21,203 nucleotides of DNA from Prevotellaceae bacterium UBA6417 (GTDB lineage Bacteria > Bacteroidota > Bacteroidia > Bacteroidales > Bacteroidaceae): positions 1 to 21,203 of the forward strand of contig DJPH01000038.1 in assembly GCA_002439755.1 (NCBI GenBank), in the 5' to 3' direction. A model generated the notes under the pieces. The model saw only the letters and a list, made by a program, of their open reading frames with translations, did no database searches and was not told where the DNA came from. Both the position numbers and the translations under genes were made by a program. This document shows positions 1 to 8,922 of this stretch, one piece after another; position 1 is the first letter of the stretch; each line of letters starts with the position of its first letter.

Positions 1-1026
1 GAAAAACATGCGTTTCAGGCGCACGGTATTGATTCCGTCAATGACGCTTCGCTCCATGCAACCGTGATAGGAGGAATTGATAAGGCCAGCATAAAAATCG
101 GCATCCGAGACATAAAATTCCGTTCCACTGTCGGGATCGCCGGCACGGTTGGTCAGGTGCATGTTGGGGTATTGATAGTGTAGGTCAAACAGGCGTGATG
201 CGATTTGCCCTGTTTGTGAAAGTGCTATGGCATAGTAAGCACAAACGCTCCGGCAGGGTTGCTTGACTTTGAGAGCCGCTTCAATCATTGCATCCCAGTC
301 ATTGTTTTCCATAAGGCGTTGCATCTTTGTAACTGTGCGCACATTGACATGAAAAGGAATGGCGTAGAACAGCAATGCAATGAATAACGCTACTTGAGCA
401 GATAAAGTCAATAATTGAAGTCTGAAAGAAGAGCCTTGTTCGCTTTTCCACAAGGGTTGAAAGTGACGTTTTGAAATAATGCGCACAACAACAGACAGCA
501 CGGCAAATGCCACAAGCACCAACAAGGGGAAAGAGAAAATGTAGTGCGGATCTGTCTGATAGAATAGATTCAGGCCTTTGAAAACCAAATAGCCTGCAAA
601 AAGAAAAGGGATGGCAAATGTCAGGATACAGGCGTAACCTCGCAAACGAAAGGTATAGTTAATCAAATAAACGCATAATGTTAATACTAAAGCCCATATA
701 AAACCACCGAAAAATGGATAATGAAACGACAGCAAGAAAAAACGTCCGACAAGAATCAGGAGACCATCAGACATATCGGTTACATTCTTCATCAATATGG
801 GCTCGAAAGCAAAATAGCTGTTTTGCTCTGCCATATAGAAAACGTCGTTATAAATGAACGTGGCAAAACACCAAAGCAGCGCCAACAAGAGCAAATAAGG
901 TGGCACTTTGGATAAGAAAACGAAACGCTTTACTGACGTTTTCTTTAGGGAGGAAGTTCCCTTGGCATTTTTTTTGTTTTTTCCTGCATGAGGCCGTGCC
1001 TTGGCAGGTGTTCTTGGATTTTTCAC
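1..1026 (-). CDS. Multi-spanning membrane protein, probable DUF6057 family (3' end outside the window)
   Basis: An open frame runs on the minus strand from a GTG at 1026-1024 to the left edge (342 codons, no stop), so the C-terminus is missing. The upstream in-frame stop at 1035-1033 and the absence of an earlier ATG make GTG the only ordinary start. The product has a basic N-terminal tail of about 36 residues (many K/R). About six hydrophobic segments follow, near residues 43-60, 88-106, 107-126, 131-148, 162-184 and 205-227. A soluble part then begins with a motif of the type KMQRLMENNDWDAMIEAALK, helical and TPR-like. This architecture matches my recollection of DUF6057, a Bacteroidales family of unknown function; the family name is from memory, the membrane topology is seen. 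The GTG lies one base after the stop of the CotH-domain gene, so the two are almost certainly co-transcribed and probably translationally coupled. Function unknown. Confidence 0.8.
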   Translation of the reverse strand, partial: MKNPRTPAKARPHAGKNKKNAKGTSSLKKTSVKRFVFLSKVPPYLLLLALLWCFATFIYNDVFYMAEQNSYFAFEPILMKNVTDMSDGLLILVGRFFLLSFHYPFFGGFIWALVLTLCVYLINYTFRLRGYACILTFAIPFLFAGYLVFKGLNLFYQTDPHYIFSFPLLVLVAFAVLSVVVRIISKRHFQPLWKSEQGSSFRLQLLTLSAQVALFIALLFYAIPFHVNVRTVTKMQRLMENNDWDAMIEAALKVKQPCRSVCAYYAIALSQTGQIASRLFDLHYQYPNMHLTNRAGDPDSGTEFYVSDADFYAGLINSSYHGCMERSVIDGINTVRLKRMFF

Positions 1027-1027
1027 T

Positions 1028-3967
1028 TTATCTTACTACTACTTTATTATTATTGACCAAATATATACCGGGAGCCATATTGTCGAAACAAGTAACCCCC
1101 TCGTCCACAATGGAGCTTTTCAGCAAATGACCCGCCAAGTCATAAACTTTTATTGCAATTCGGGGCGATGTTGTATGAACGTATATTTTCCCTTTTGCAC
1201 CCGACACTCCTACGTATGGAGTCTTTTGTTCGTGGATGCCGTCGGGAACTTCATAATTATATTGGGCATCCAATGTTTTCAGACGTTGTCTCAGCCAACT
1301 ATCCATATAATTAATTTCACTATCGAAATCCATTGTGATTCCATCGGTTCCTTGCCAACGCTTGATTTCACGTTTGTCGGCACCACTGTCCCTGAACAAT
1401 TCGCGATAGCTCTTGAAACGGTTCAATAAAGAAGCATGTGAAAAATGCGTTGCACGCAGTTGGGCATAACGTGCAGCAAGTTTTTTGTTCCATCCATTGA
1501 CATCGTACTCCATCAGACGCTTGAAGAGAACATGCTCCCCATGCTCATAAGCCCAGAGAAATGTGATAAAATCTTGGGCTGCATTGGCTGTAATGTTTTT
1601 GCTGCCATCCCAGCGTCTACCGAACACACCGTCGAGATCCCAGGGAGCAGCACTTAATTTTTTGTATTTAGAACTGTCATAGTTATAGAGATACATATTC
1701 TTCCCATGATTGTCGGTTGCAAGCATCAACTCTATAAACAGATAATAGTCTAAGAAGACCGGTAAATCAAAATAGATGGATGCGCGTGCCGAAAAGTTGA
1801 ATTTTGAGCCGGCGGCAACAAGATTGACCGCTGTATACAAAGGTTTCCAGTCGATAGGCTCTCCATCTTGCAAATCGGGATACTTGTTTTCCCATTTGCA
1901 CCATATATCGGAGCTATTATTATATGAAGAAGGTGCCCTTAAGGGATATACGCGCTGTCCCAAATCATGACCCATAAAAATCTCATAGGTCCATTCACTT
2001 GACTTATACAATGTACCTCTCACAGTATCAGGGTCAGTTGCAATTACGCTCTTGGCAATTTTTTTCAACTTCAATTGCTTTCTGTCGATTTTCTCTGTCA
2101 TGCAATAAATACCGGCATAGTAACCGTTCAGCAGCACTTCCACAAACTTTCCACGAGTTCCGTTCCTGATTTTCTTCTCGTATGCCGCATGATAAGGCGC
2201 GGTGGAAAAATCATTCCACAGGTCAGTTGCTATACGGTTACGCATCCTTCCTGCGTCAACAGCCATCGCATCTAAAATCCAATTGTTGTCATTGCGCAAA
2301 TTCAACAGTTTGCGGTCGATTGAGTTGCCAGCTTTGTCTGTCAGTTTGATAGCGTATGCCTTTTTTTGTTTTCCCATTGCTGTTGCTCCGCGATAGCGGA
2401 CATTAGCATTATAGAGAGAATCCTGAACATCTATGCTGTTTGGATCGTTCACACGGATGGTAGCTGCACGGTATACAGAGCTGAAATTTGTTCCGTTCAA
2501 CTCTACTATAGGCATAAATGTAAATATTAATTGAGCCGAACCTATCTTTTTCCCATCTTTCACAATAGAGATTTCATGACTTTGCCCTCCGCTTATATCT
2601 TTGAAGGTATGATTCTGTCCGCTTTCTACAGACGTTTCATCAATATAGAGCTGGAATTTTTCATTGTTCTTTGGTGTATAGCGAACTTCAGCCACCAGAT
2701 TTTCGCTGCCTCGACAAGTTTCGGGCAATGAAAGCATATAATTGTTATACTTTTTGTCGAAAACTACCGCTTTACGGTTTATCGTAAAGTTTGTCAAAGC
2801 TGATAAGACATCAGAAACATTTCCCGACGAACCTGTTTGTGGAACATAAATGCCTTTTTGCGATAAATATTGACGATGGCGCTCATCTGATGAATAGAAT
2901 ATGAACGTTGAGCCATTGTCCAAAGAAAAAAAGCCAACATCAGTCTGGTAATAATCGTTCCAATAATTCTTTTTTGCTTCAACAGCACTGTTACCATTTT
3001 CATTTTCGGTGCATTTTATGACATAAATGCCATATCCTGAATATGGAGACATGGAAGCATATTTGAAGTTCCAAATGTTATCGGACTTTTCGGTTGTTCC
3101 TGTAGCTGTACATACTGCGTTGTTGTTCGTTGGTGATATGAATCCGCGTACGTAACTACCGTCTTTTGTGTAAATATTGACACCATCGATCGTTTCGATA
3201 AAATAAAATTGTTCCGATGCTTCGTTTGTCTGAATAAGACGATGATTTTCATCCGCCATTACATACTTTCCCGAACGGACATTCTTTATGCTATATAAGA
3301 TAGGCTTTTTTGTATCAGTGGTAAATGCGACAGGCATTTCAAGGCCTGTATTTTCCCAAAACCTGTTGTCCAAAGTCGTTCCGCAGCTACTATCATCTCG
3401 TTCCATCGGAACAAATTCACTGCCATCTTCATTGCGAAAACAAAACAAAGAATTAGATGTTTGCTGCTCGGGGAAAGTTCCCACGACATAATTGGAGCGG
3501 ACATTGAAGCAATTGGCATTTACATCCAAAACAGAAGATATGATATAGGAATTATTGCCATTCGCTTTGTATATTCGCCAAAGTGAGGAATCTCCTTTGG
3601 CTTCAAAACTCAATGTAACATACCGCTTCAGACTTCCCGAATAGACCCCATCATAAGTAATGTATTGTCCTGATTTGGCATTTCTTATAAAAAAGGCTCC
3701 GGGAGACTTTTCATCTATATACCATAACATATCTTCTTTGTCTTCTGACATGGTTACATAGTAAAGTGCAGTTTGACGATTTTGCTCTGCACCCAAAGCA
3801 ATTCCTCCTTTCATATACTGACGGCAAACCAATTTATATTTTGTGTTTGGATTAAAGGTTACAGTAGCCGCCGATATGTACATGCCGGATGCAGCAACAA
3901 GAAGCCATAATAGAAACATAGCTCCTCTTATGAAATGCCGACCTATCCTTATAGTTCTATTCTCCAT
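1028..3967 (-). CDS. Secreted CotH-kinase-domain protein with ricin-like N-terminus and T9SS-like C-terminal tail
   Basis: The 979-residue product starts with a signal peptide (basic MENRTIRIGRHFIR, then a hydrophobic run to about residue 34). Residues ~35-360 are rich in aromatic and glycine-containing repeats of the type GKYVMADENHRLIQ, suggesting beta-trefoil or ricin-like carbohydrate-binding modules. A CotH-type domain runs from about 520 to 880: VRYRGATAMGKQKKAYAIKL, then FVEVLLNGYYAGIYCMTEKI, then TDNHGKNMYLYN (~750) and PWDLDG (~776). The last two match the Asp/His/Asn and Asp-x-Asp metal and ATP site motifs of CotH protein kinases. The last ~65 residues (GKIYVHTTSPRIAIKVYDLA ending APGIYLVNNNKVVVR) resemble a type IX secretion sorting domain. 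Known of the family: Bacillus CotH phosphorylates spore coat proteins; bacteroidal relatives are mostly uncharacterised. Inference: an exported surface protein, perhaps glycan-binding, with possible kinase activity. It is first in an operon with the membrane protein that follows. Confidence 0.9.
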   Translation of the reverse strand: MENRTIRIGRHFIRGAMFLLWLLVAASGMYISAATVTFNPNTKYKLVCRQYMKGGIALGAEQNRQTALYYVTMSEDKEDMLWYIDEKSPGAFFIRNAKSGQYITYDGVYSGSLKRYVTLSFEAKGDSSLWRIYKANGNNSYIISSVLDVNANCFNVRSNYVVGTFPEQQTSNSLFCFRNEDGSEFVPMERDDSSCGTTLDNRFWENTGLEMPVAFTTDTKKPILYSIKNVRSGKYVMADENHRLIQTNEASEQFYFIETIDGVNIYTKDGSYVRGFISPTNNNAVCTATGTTEKSDNIWNFKYASMSPYSGYGIYVIKCTENENGNSAVEAKKNYWNDYYQTDVGFFSLDNGSTFIFYSSDERHRQYLSQKGIYVPQTGSSGNVSDVLSALTNFTINRKAVVFDKKYNNYMLSLPETCRGSENLVAEVRYTPKNNEKFQLYIDETSVESGQNHTFKDISGGQSHEISIVKDGKKIGSAQLIFTFMPIVELNGTNFSSVYRAATIRVNDPNSIDVQDSLYNANVRYRGATAMGKQKKAYAIKLTDKAGNSIDRKLLNLRNDNNWILDAMAVDAGRMRNRIATDLWNDFSTAPYHAAYEKKIRNGTRGKFVEVLLNGYYAGIYCMTEKIDRKQLKLKKIAKSVIATDPDTVRGTLYKSSEWTYEIFMGHDLGQRVYPLRAPSSYNNSSDIWCKWENKYPDLQDGEPIDWKPLYTAVNLVAAGSKFNFSARASIYFDLPVFLDYYLFIELMLATDNHGKNMYLYNYDSSKYKKLSAAPWDLDGVFGRRWDGSKNITANAAQDFITFLWAYEHGEHVLFKRLMEYDVNGWNKKLAARYAQLRATHFSHASLLNRFKSYRELFRDSGADKREIKRWQGTDGITMDFDSEINYMDSWLRQRLKTLDAQYNYEVPDGIHEQKTPYVGVSGAKGKIYVHTTSPRIAIKVYDLAGHLLKSSIVDEGVTCFDNMAPGIYLVNNNKVVVR

Positions 3968-3989
3968 AAAATTCTATTTTAGCATTTTG

Positions 3990-3997
3990 CAAATGTA
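3990..3997 (-). promoter_or_regulatory. Possible -7 promoter element for the CotH-domain operon
   Basis: The plus strand reads CAAATGTA, which is TACATTTG on the minus strand and fits the Bacteroidetes -7 consensus TAnnTTTG. It lies 22 bases upstream of the ATG at 3967, giving a very short leader. No TTTG is visible at the expected -33 distance (plus-strand CAAA near 4017-4021), so the call rests on the -7 box alone. Confidence 0.4.
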
Positions 3998-4051
3998 ATA
4001 AAATAAATCTATAACCCCTGCCAGATTTCAGCAAAAACATTACTGCCACGC

Positions 4052-4078
4052 ATTATGAATCCAATTATGAATCCAATT
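4052..4078. repeat. Short tandem direct repeat (12-bp unit, about 2.25 copies)
   Basis: ATTATGAATCCA occurs at 4052-4063 and again at 4064-4075, followed by ATT. The copies are identical. The repeat lies between the two divergent promoters and far from either start codon. It could be slippage-prone or a pair of in-phase protein sites (12 bp is close to one helical turn); neither is shown. Confidence 0.85.
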
Positions 4079-4134
4079 TATTCTCATGAATACTTACAAA
4101 AAGGCAAAGAGATACTTCATGATAGCGATATCGT

Positions 4135-4159
4135 TATTTGCAATCAGAGTTTGCAAATA
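4135..4159. promoter_or_regulatory. Inverted repeat, candidate operator upstream of gltB
   Basis: TATTTGCAA (4135-4143) and TTGCAAATA (4151-4159) are perfect 9-bp inverted arms separated by TCAGAGT. Arm centres are 16 bp apart, suitable for a dimeric DNA-binding protein. The element lies about 100 bp upstream of the inferred gltB transcription start, a typical activator position. There is no T tract, and it is not inside a predicted transcript of gltB, so a terminator is unlikely. The cognate regulator is unknown. Confidence 0.5.
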
Positions 4160-4211
4160 CGCATCAAAACACGGCAAAAACATACAATTGTTCATTTATT
4201 CCGCTTGTTTT

Positions 4212-4242
4212 TTTGACAAACGACGCAGAATGCGTAATTTTG
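4212..4242 (+). promoter_or_regulatory. gltB promoter, Bacteroidetes type
   Basis: TTTG at 4212-4215 is followed after exactly 19 bases by TAATTTTG at 4235-4242. This matches the Bacteroidetes primary sigma consensus (TTTG, N19-21, TAnnTTTG) at every fixed position. It would start transcription near 4248, giving a leader of about 100 bases before the gltB ATG at 4352. Confidence 0.75.
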
Positions 4243-4260
4243 CAAACAAAAAGACAGATT

Positions 4261-4321
4261 CTTGCCGTTCGGCATATCAACGGTGCAATTACACAAGATA
4301 AAAGAGATTCGTTACGGCAAG
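4261..4321 (+). promoter_or_regulatory. Foldable 5' leader of gltB with two mutually exclusive pairings
   Basis: CTTGCCGT (4261-4268) can pair with ACGGCAAG (4314-4321) across a 45-base loop. Alternatively TGCC (4263-4266) can pair locally with GGCA four bases downstream (4271-4274), using the same 5' bases. Both lie in the leader predicted from the promoter at 4212-4242. The arrangement is what a regulated leader would need, but short pairings of this kind can occur by chance, and I recognise no known riboswitch class. Confidence 0.35.
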
Positions 4322-4351
4322 TTGGTAGGTAGAAACAAACATATTTGAAAT

Positions 4352-7300
4352 ATGGCAGACAAAATCAGACAACAATTCGGATTGTACCAAAGTTCACAAG
4401 AACACGATGCATGCGGCATCGGAATGGTTGTAAACATTCATGGTACAAAAAGTCATTTGCTCGTTGACCAGGCTTTGACAGTCTTGGAGAACATGCGTCA
4501 TCGTGGTGCTGAGGGGGCCGACAAAAAGACAGGCGACGGTGCCGGCATCCTTATTCAAATACCTCATGAGTTTATCCTATTACAAGGCATTGCCGTTCCG
4601 GAGAGAGGGCGGTATGGAACAGGACTTATTTTTATGCCAAAAGATAAAGAGCGCAGCACGCGTTTCACGGCCATTATTGAAGAGGAAGTACAGCGTGCCG
4701 GAATGCAAATATCCCATTGGCGTGAAGTTCCGGTCAATTCGTCTGAATTGGGAGAGACAGCCTTAGAAACCGAACCGAATATCATACAGATATTCATCGT
4801 TCCCCAAAGCGATGTAAAAGATGACGACCTGGAACGCCAGCTTTACCTATTGCGCAAGAAAATAGAACGGCGCACTTCCGACCCCGACTTCTACATTGTC
4901 TCGCTGAGCTCCAAGCATATCGTTTACAAAGGTATGTTGTCGAGTCTTCAGCTTCGCCGATATTTTAAAGATTTGCAAAACCCATATCTTACAAGCGGTT
5001 TGGCATTGGTTCATTCGCGTTTTTCCACCAACACATTCCCTCGTTGGTCATTGGCACAACCGTTCAGATTGTTGGCACACAACGGCGAAATCAATACCAT
5101 CCGCGGCAACCGCGCATGGATGGCCGCGCGCGAGAATGTGCTCTCGTCATCAATTTTAGGTAAAACGAAAGATATTTCCCCGATTGTCGAACCAAACATG
5201 AGCGACAGCGCATCTCTCGACAATGTGTTGGAGTTTCTTGTAATGAGTGGCCTTAGCTTGCCGCAAGCCATGGCTATACTTATTCCTGAAAGCTTCAACG
5301 ACCGTAATCCCATCAGTCAGGAATTAAAAGACTTCTATGAGTACTATAGTATTCTAATGGAGCCATGGGACGGGCCGGCCGCCTTGATTTTCAGCGATGG
5401 CCGCTTTGCCGGCGGAATGCTTGACCGTAATGGATTGCGTCCTGCTCGTTATACTGTGACCACCGATGGTTTCATGATTGTTGCCAGCGAAGTCGGAGTA
5501 ATGGACATCGATCCTGCAAAAGTCGCCCAAAAAGGCCGTTTGCAACCGGGCAAGATAATTCTTGTAGACACCCAAGAAGGAAAGATCTATTACGATGGAG
5601 AATTGAAAGAGCAATTGGCCAATGAGCATCCATACGGGAAATGGCTTAGCACCAACCGCATTCAGCTTGAAAAGCTCAAAAGCGGACGTAAGATTGACAA
5701 TACGGTTCCTCACTTCGGCCGTCAATTGCGCGGTTTCGACTTTGGTCAGGAAGACATCGACCGCACCATCATTCCGATGTGCGTTAACGGCTCAGAGCCA
5801 AGTGCAGCTATGGGTAACGACACACCGCTGGCAGCATTGAGCGACAGGCCACAGATTTTCTTCAATTATTTCCGACAGCAGTTCGCACAGGTAACAAATC
5901 CGGCTATCGACCCTATTCGCGAAGAGCTTGTCATGAGTCTTACGGAGTACATCGGTGCTGTTGGTTCCAACATCCTTCATCCCGACGAGGGCAACTGTAA
6001 GATGGTGCGTCTGCCCTATCCTATTTTGAATAACACGCAGTTGGATTTGCTTTGCAATATTCGTTACAAGGGATTTAACAGTATCAAACTGCCTATCACT
6101 TTCGAAATTTCAAAAGGCGAAGAAGGCATGCGTCAAGCCCTGTTGGATCTTTGCCACAAGGCCGAAGAAAGTGTAGAACAGGGCTTCAACTATATTATCC
6201 TGAGCGACCGTTTCATTGACGAGACACACGCGCCGATTCCTTCATTATTGGCTGTAAGTGCCGTACACCATTATTTGATAGCTGTAGGCAAGCGCGTACA
6301 AACAGCACTGATTGTTGAAAGCGGAGAAATAAAAGAAATCATGCATTCAGCTCTTTTGTTGGGTTACGGAGCGTCTGCGGTCAATCCATATATGGTTTTT
6401 GCCGTCATTGACGACCTTGTCAAGAAAGGGAAAATCCAGGAGAACTATGAAACAGCCGAAAAGAATTATATCAAAGCAACTTGCAAGGGCTTCTACAAGA
6501 TTATGTCCAAAATGGGTATTTCAACCATTCGAAGCTACCGCGGTGCAAAGTTGTTTGAAAGCATCGGCTTAAGCGAAGAACTGCTTCACCAATATTTCGG
6601 AACCGAGATATCGACCATCGGTGGTATCGGCTTGAAACAAATTGCCCATGATGCCATAGCATTCCATTCCAAGGCCTACAGTCTGGATGAGACAACCGAT
6701 GATAGCGACTTGCTGCCCAACAACGGACAGTTCTCTTATCGCAAGGATGGCATACGCCACGCCTGGACTCCCGAAGTCATCGCAACGTTGCAATTGGCCA
6801 CCCGCACTGGCGACTACAAGAAATACAAGCAATTTACCTCTCTTGTCGACAATAAGGAAAAGCCCATTTTCATTCGCGACATGATGGAGTTCAAACGCTC
6901 TGCCACTCCTGTTCCCATTGACGAAGTAGAACCGGCAGAATCCATCGTCAAGCGTTTTGTCGCCGCTGCCATGAGTTTCGGAGCTTTAAGCATCGAAGCC
7001 CACGAAGCCATAGCCTTGGCCATGAACAAGCTGGGCTCGCGTAGCAATACGGGCGAAGGCGGTGAAGACAGCGACCGTTTCAAAGGAGAAGTAAATGGTA
7101 TTTCGCTCAGCAGCAAAATCAAGCAAATTGCATCAGGCCGCTTCGGGGTAACCACCGAATACCTTGTCAATGCTGAAGAGATACAAATTAAAGTGGCACA
7201 GGGAGCCAAGCCCGGTGAAGGAGGCCAGTTGCCCGGCTTCAAGGTCAACAAGATTATTGCCAAGACGCGTCACTCCATACCCGGAATTTCGTTGATTTCC

Positions 7301-8854
7301 CCTCCGCCCCATCACGATATCTATTCCATCGAGGATTTGGCACAATTAATTTTCGACCTCAAGAATGTCAACCCTCAAGCAGCTGTCAGTGTCAAGCTTG
7401 TTGCCGAAAGCGGTGTAGGCACCATTGCTGCCGGAGTCGCCAAGGCCAAAGCCGACCTTATAGTAATTTCCGGTGCAGAGGGTGGAACGGGTGCTTCACC
7501 CATGTCGTCGACGCGTTATGCCGGCATTTCGCCAGAAATAGGGCTTTCGGAGACACAACAGACACTTGTCACCAATGGTTTGCGTACCCGCGTGCGCTTG
7601 CAAACCGACGGACAAATCAAAACCGGCCGTGACATTATTATATTAGGTCTGTTGGGAGCCGACGAGTTTGGTTTCGGAACCCTGTTGCTCATTCTGCTTG
7701 GCTGCGTCATGATGCGTAAGTGCAACACCAACCTTTGCCCGATGGGCGTGGCAACTCAGGATCCCCAATTGCGCAAGTATTTTGCCGGAAAGTCCGACTA
7801 TATTGTCAACTACTTTACGTTCCTTGCCGAAGAAGTGCGCGAATACCTTGCCGAAATGGGCTTCCGCAAGTTTGACGACATCATTGGCCGCACCGATTTG
7901 CTGACGAAGAAAAAGACCGACGATGCCAAATATGCGACACTCGATTTCAGCCGTTTGTTATTGAAGAGCGACAGCAACGAAGCGCTCCACTACGACGGCC
8001 GTCCCTATCAGCAGATAGGTCCAGTTATCGACGACAAGATCATTGCGGACTGCCGTGAAGCGATAGAACACCGCACCGTTACTCATCAGGAATACCTGAT
8101 AAAGAACACCGACCGCGCTGTCGGCACAAAACTTTCGGGTATGATTGAAAAGGACTATGGCAACGATTTTCTGCCCGACAGCACCATCAACATCAACTTC
8201 AAGGGATCGGCCGGCCAGAGCTTCGGTGCTTTCCTGACGTCGGGCATCAGCCTGCGCCTTGAAGGCGAAACCAACGACTATTTCGGCAAAGGACTGAGCG
8301 GCGGACGCATTGCCATCTTCCCGCCGCGCCGAAGCAAGTTCAAGGCCGAGGACAACATCATAGCCGGCAACACCGGACTCTATGGAGCCACCCGTGGAGA
8401 ACTATATGTCAACGGTCAGGTTGGCGAACGCTTCGGAGTGCGCAACTCGGGTGCCATTGCCGTCATCGAAGGCGCCGGCGACCATTGCTGCGAATACATG
8501 ACCGGTGGCCGTGTCGTTGTACTTGGAAAAACCGGAAGCAACTTTGCTGCCGGAATGAGCGGTGGCATTGCTTATGTGTGGGATCCCGAAGGGCGTTTCG
8601 ACTATTTCTGCAATATGGAAATGGTAGAACTCAGTCTTGTAGAGGACAGCACATCACGCAACGAGCTTCGCGAACTCATCCACAACCATTGGGAGTATAC
8701 CGATTCGGCACTGGCACGCAGAATGCTTGACGACTGGCAGCACTATATCCAGCAGTTCATTCAAGTAATCCCCATCGAATACAAAAAAGTAATGCAGGAA
8801 GAAAAAGACCGCAAGCTGCGCGACCGCATCAATAACATTTGGAGAGAATTTTAA
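4352..8854 (+). CDS. gltB: Glutamate synthase, large (alpha) subunit
   Basis: This 1500-residue protein is the large subunit of NAD(P)H-dependent glutamate synthase (GOGAT). It transfers the amide nitrogen of glutamine to 2-oxoglutarate and gives two glutamates. The order of parts is complete. An Ntn-type glutaminase has its nucleophile at Cys21 in EHDACGIGM, implying removal of a 20-residue propeptide. A central linking domain follows, then an FMN-binding synthase barrel (~800-1200) with GEGGEDSDRF and GAKPGEGGQLPG. The 3Fe-4S cysteines are C1118, C1124 and C1129 in CVMMRKCNTNLCPMG. The C-terminus is a GXGXG beta-helix (~1280-1470). Length is normal for the family. The start is supported by the closeness of Cys21 to the N-terminus. 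The small subunit gene follows after 68 bases. Transcription probably comes from the promoter at 4212-4242. Confidence 0.98.
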   Translation: MADKIRQQFGLYQSSQEHDACGIGMVVNIHGTKSHLLVDQALTVLENMRHRGAEGADKKTGDGAGILIQIPHEFILLQGIAVPERGRYGTGLIFMPKDKERSTRFTAIIEEEVQRAGMQISHWREVPVNSSELGETALETEPNIIQIFIVPQSDVKDDDLERQLYLLRKKIERRTSDPDFYIVSLSSKHIVYKGMLSSLQLRRYFKDLQNPYLTSGLALVHSRFSTNTFPRWSLAQPFRLLAHNGEINTIRGNRAWMAARENVLSSSILGKTKDISPIVEPNMSDSASLDNVLEFLVMSGLSLPQAMAILIPESFNDRNPISQELKDFYEYYSILMEPWDGPAALIFSDGRFAGGMLDRNGLRPARYTVTTDGFMIVASEVGVMDIDPAKVAQKGRLQPGKIILVDTQEGKIYYDGELKEQLANEHPYGKWLSTNRIQLEKLKSGRKIDNTVPHFGRQLRGFDFGQEDIDRTIIPMCVNGSEPSAAMGNDTPLAALSDRPQIFFNYFRQQFAQVTNPAIDPIREELVMSLTEYIGAVGSNILHPDEGNCKMVRLPYPILNNTQLDLLCNIRYKGFNSIKLPITFEISKGEEGMRQALLDLCHKAEESVEQGFNYIILSDRFIDETHAPIPSLLAVSAVHHYLIAVGKRVQTALIVESGEIKEIMHSALLLGYGASAVNPYMVFAVIDDLVKKGKIQENYETAEKNYIKATCKGFYKIMSKMGISTIRSYRGAKLFESIGLSEELLHQYFGTEISTIGGIGLKQIAHDAIAFHSKAYSLDETTDDSDLLPNNGQFSYRKDGIRHAWTPEVIATLQLATRTGDYKKYKQFTSLVDNKEKPIFIRDMMEFKRSATPVPIDEVEPAESIVKRFVAAAMSFGALSIEAHEAIALAMNKLGSRSNTGEGGEDSDRFKGEVNGISLSSKIKQIASGRFGVTTEYLVNAEEIQIKVAQGAKPGEGGQLPGFKVNKIIAKTRHSIPGISLISPPPHHDIYSIEDLAQLIFDLKNVNPQAAVSVKLVAESGVGTIAAGVAKAKADLIVISGAEGGTGASPMSSTRYAGISPEIGLSETQQTLVTNGLRTRVRLQTDGQIKTGRDIIILGLLGADEFGFGTLLLILLGCVMMRKCNTNLCPMGVATQDPQLRKYFAGKSDYIVNYFTFLAEEVREYLAEMGFRKFDDIIGRTDLLTKKKTDDAKYATLDFSRLLLKSDSNEALHYDGRPYQQIGPVIDDKIIADCREAIEHRTVTHQEYLIKNTDRAVGTKLSGMIEKDYGNDFLPDSTININFKGSAGQSFGAFLTSGISLRLEGETNDYFGKGLSGGRIAIFPPRRSKFKAEDNIIAGNTGLYGATRGELYVNGQVGERFGVRNSGAIAVIEGAGDHCCEYMTGGRVVVLGKTGSNFAAGMSGGIAYVWDPEGRFDYFCNMEMVELSLVEDSTSRNELRELIHNHWEYTDSALARRMLDDWQHYIQQFIQVIPIEYKKVMQEEKDRKLRDRINNIWREF

Positions 8855-8884
8855 AATATCAACCGACAAAATCAGAACAACCGG

Positions 8885-8901
8885 CTGAACAATTGGTTCA
8901 G
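8885..8901 (+). other. Small hairpin between gltB and gltD
   Basis: CTGAAC (8885-8890), loop AATTG, GTTCAG (8896-8901): a perfect 6-bp stem extendable by one G-U pair. It lies in the middle of the 68-base gap and is not followed by a T run, so it is not an intrinsic terminator. It might influence the ratio of the two subunits or mRNA decay. Confidence 0.35.
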
Positions 8902-8922
8902 TAAACAAAAATATAAAGCAAT

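Larger units (their letters stand above)
3968..4351. other. Divergent intergenic region between the CotH-domain gene and gltB
   Basis: This 384-base AT-rich stretch carries no credible gene. Two short plus-strand frames inside it overlap promoter and repeat elements and resemble no protein I know. It contains a -7-like element for the minus-strand gene, a 12-bp tandem repeat, a 9-bp inverted repeat, the gltB promoter and a roughly 100-base gltB leader, each listed separately. Confidence 0.8.

Noticed and set aside
721..1429. Plus-strand frames over the left-edge genes
   Set aside because: They are shadows of the minus-strand membrane-protein and CotH genes, whose translations show clear transmembrane segments and domain motifs.
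4086..4332. Two short plus-strand frames upstream of gltB (71 and 64 codons)
   Set aside because: They overlap the inverted repeat, the promoter and the gltB leader, and have no recognisable protein features.
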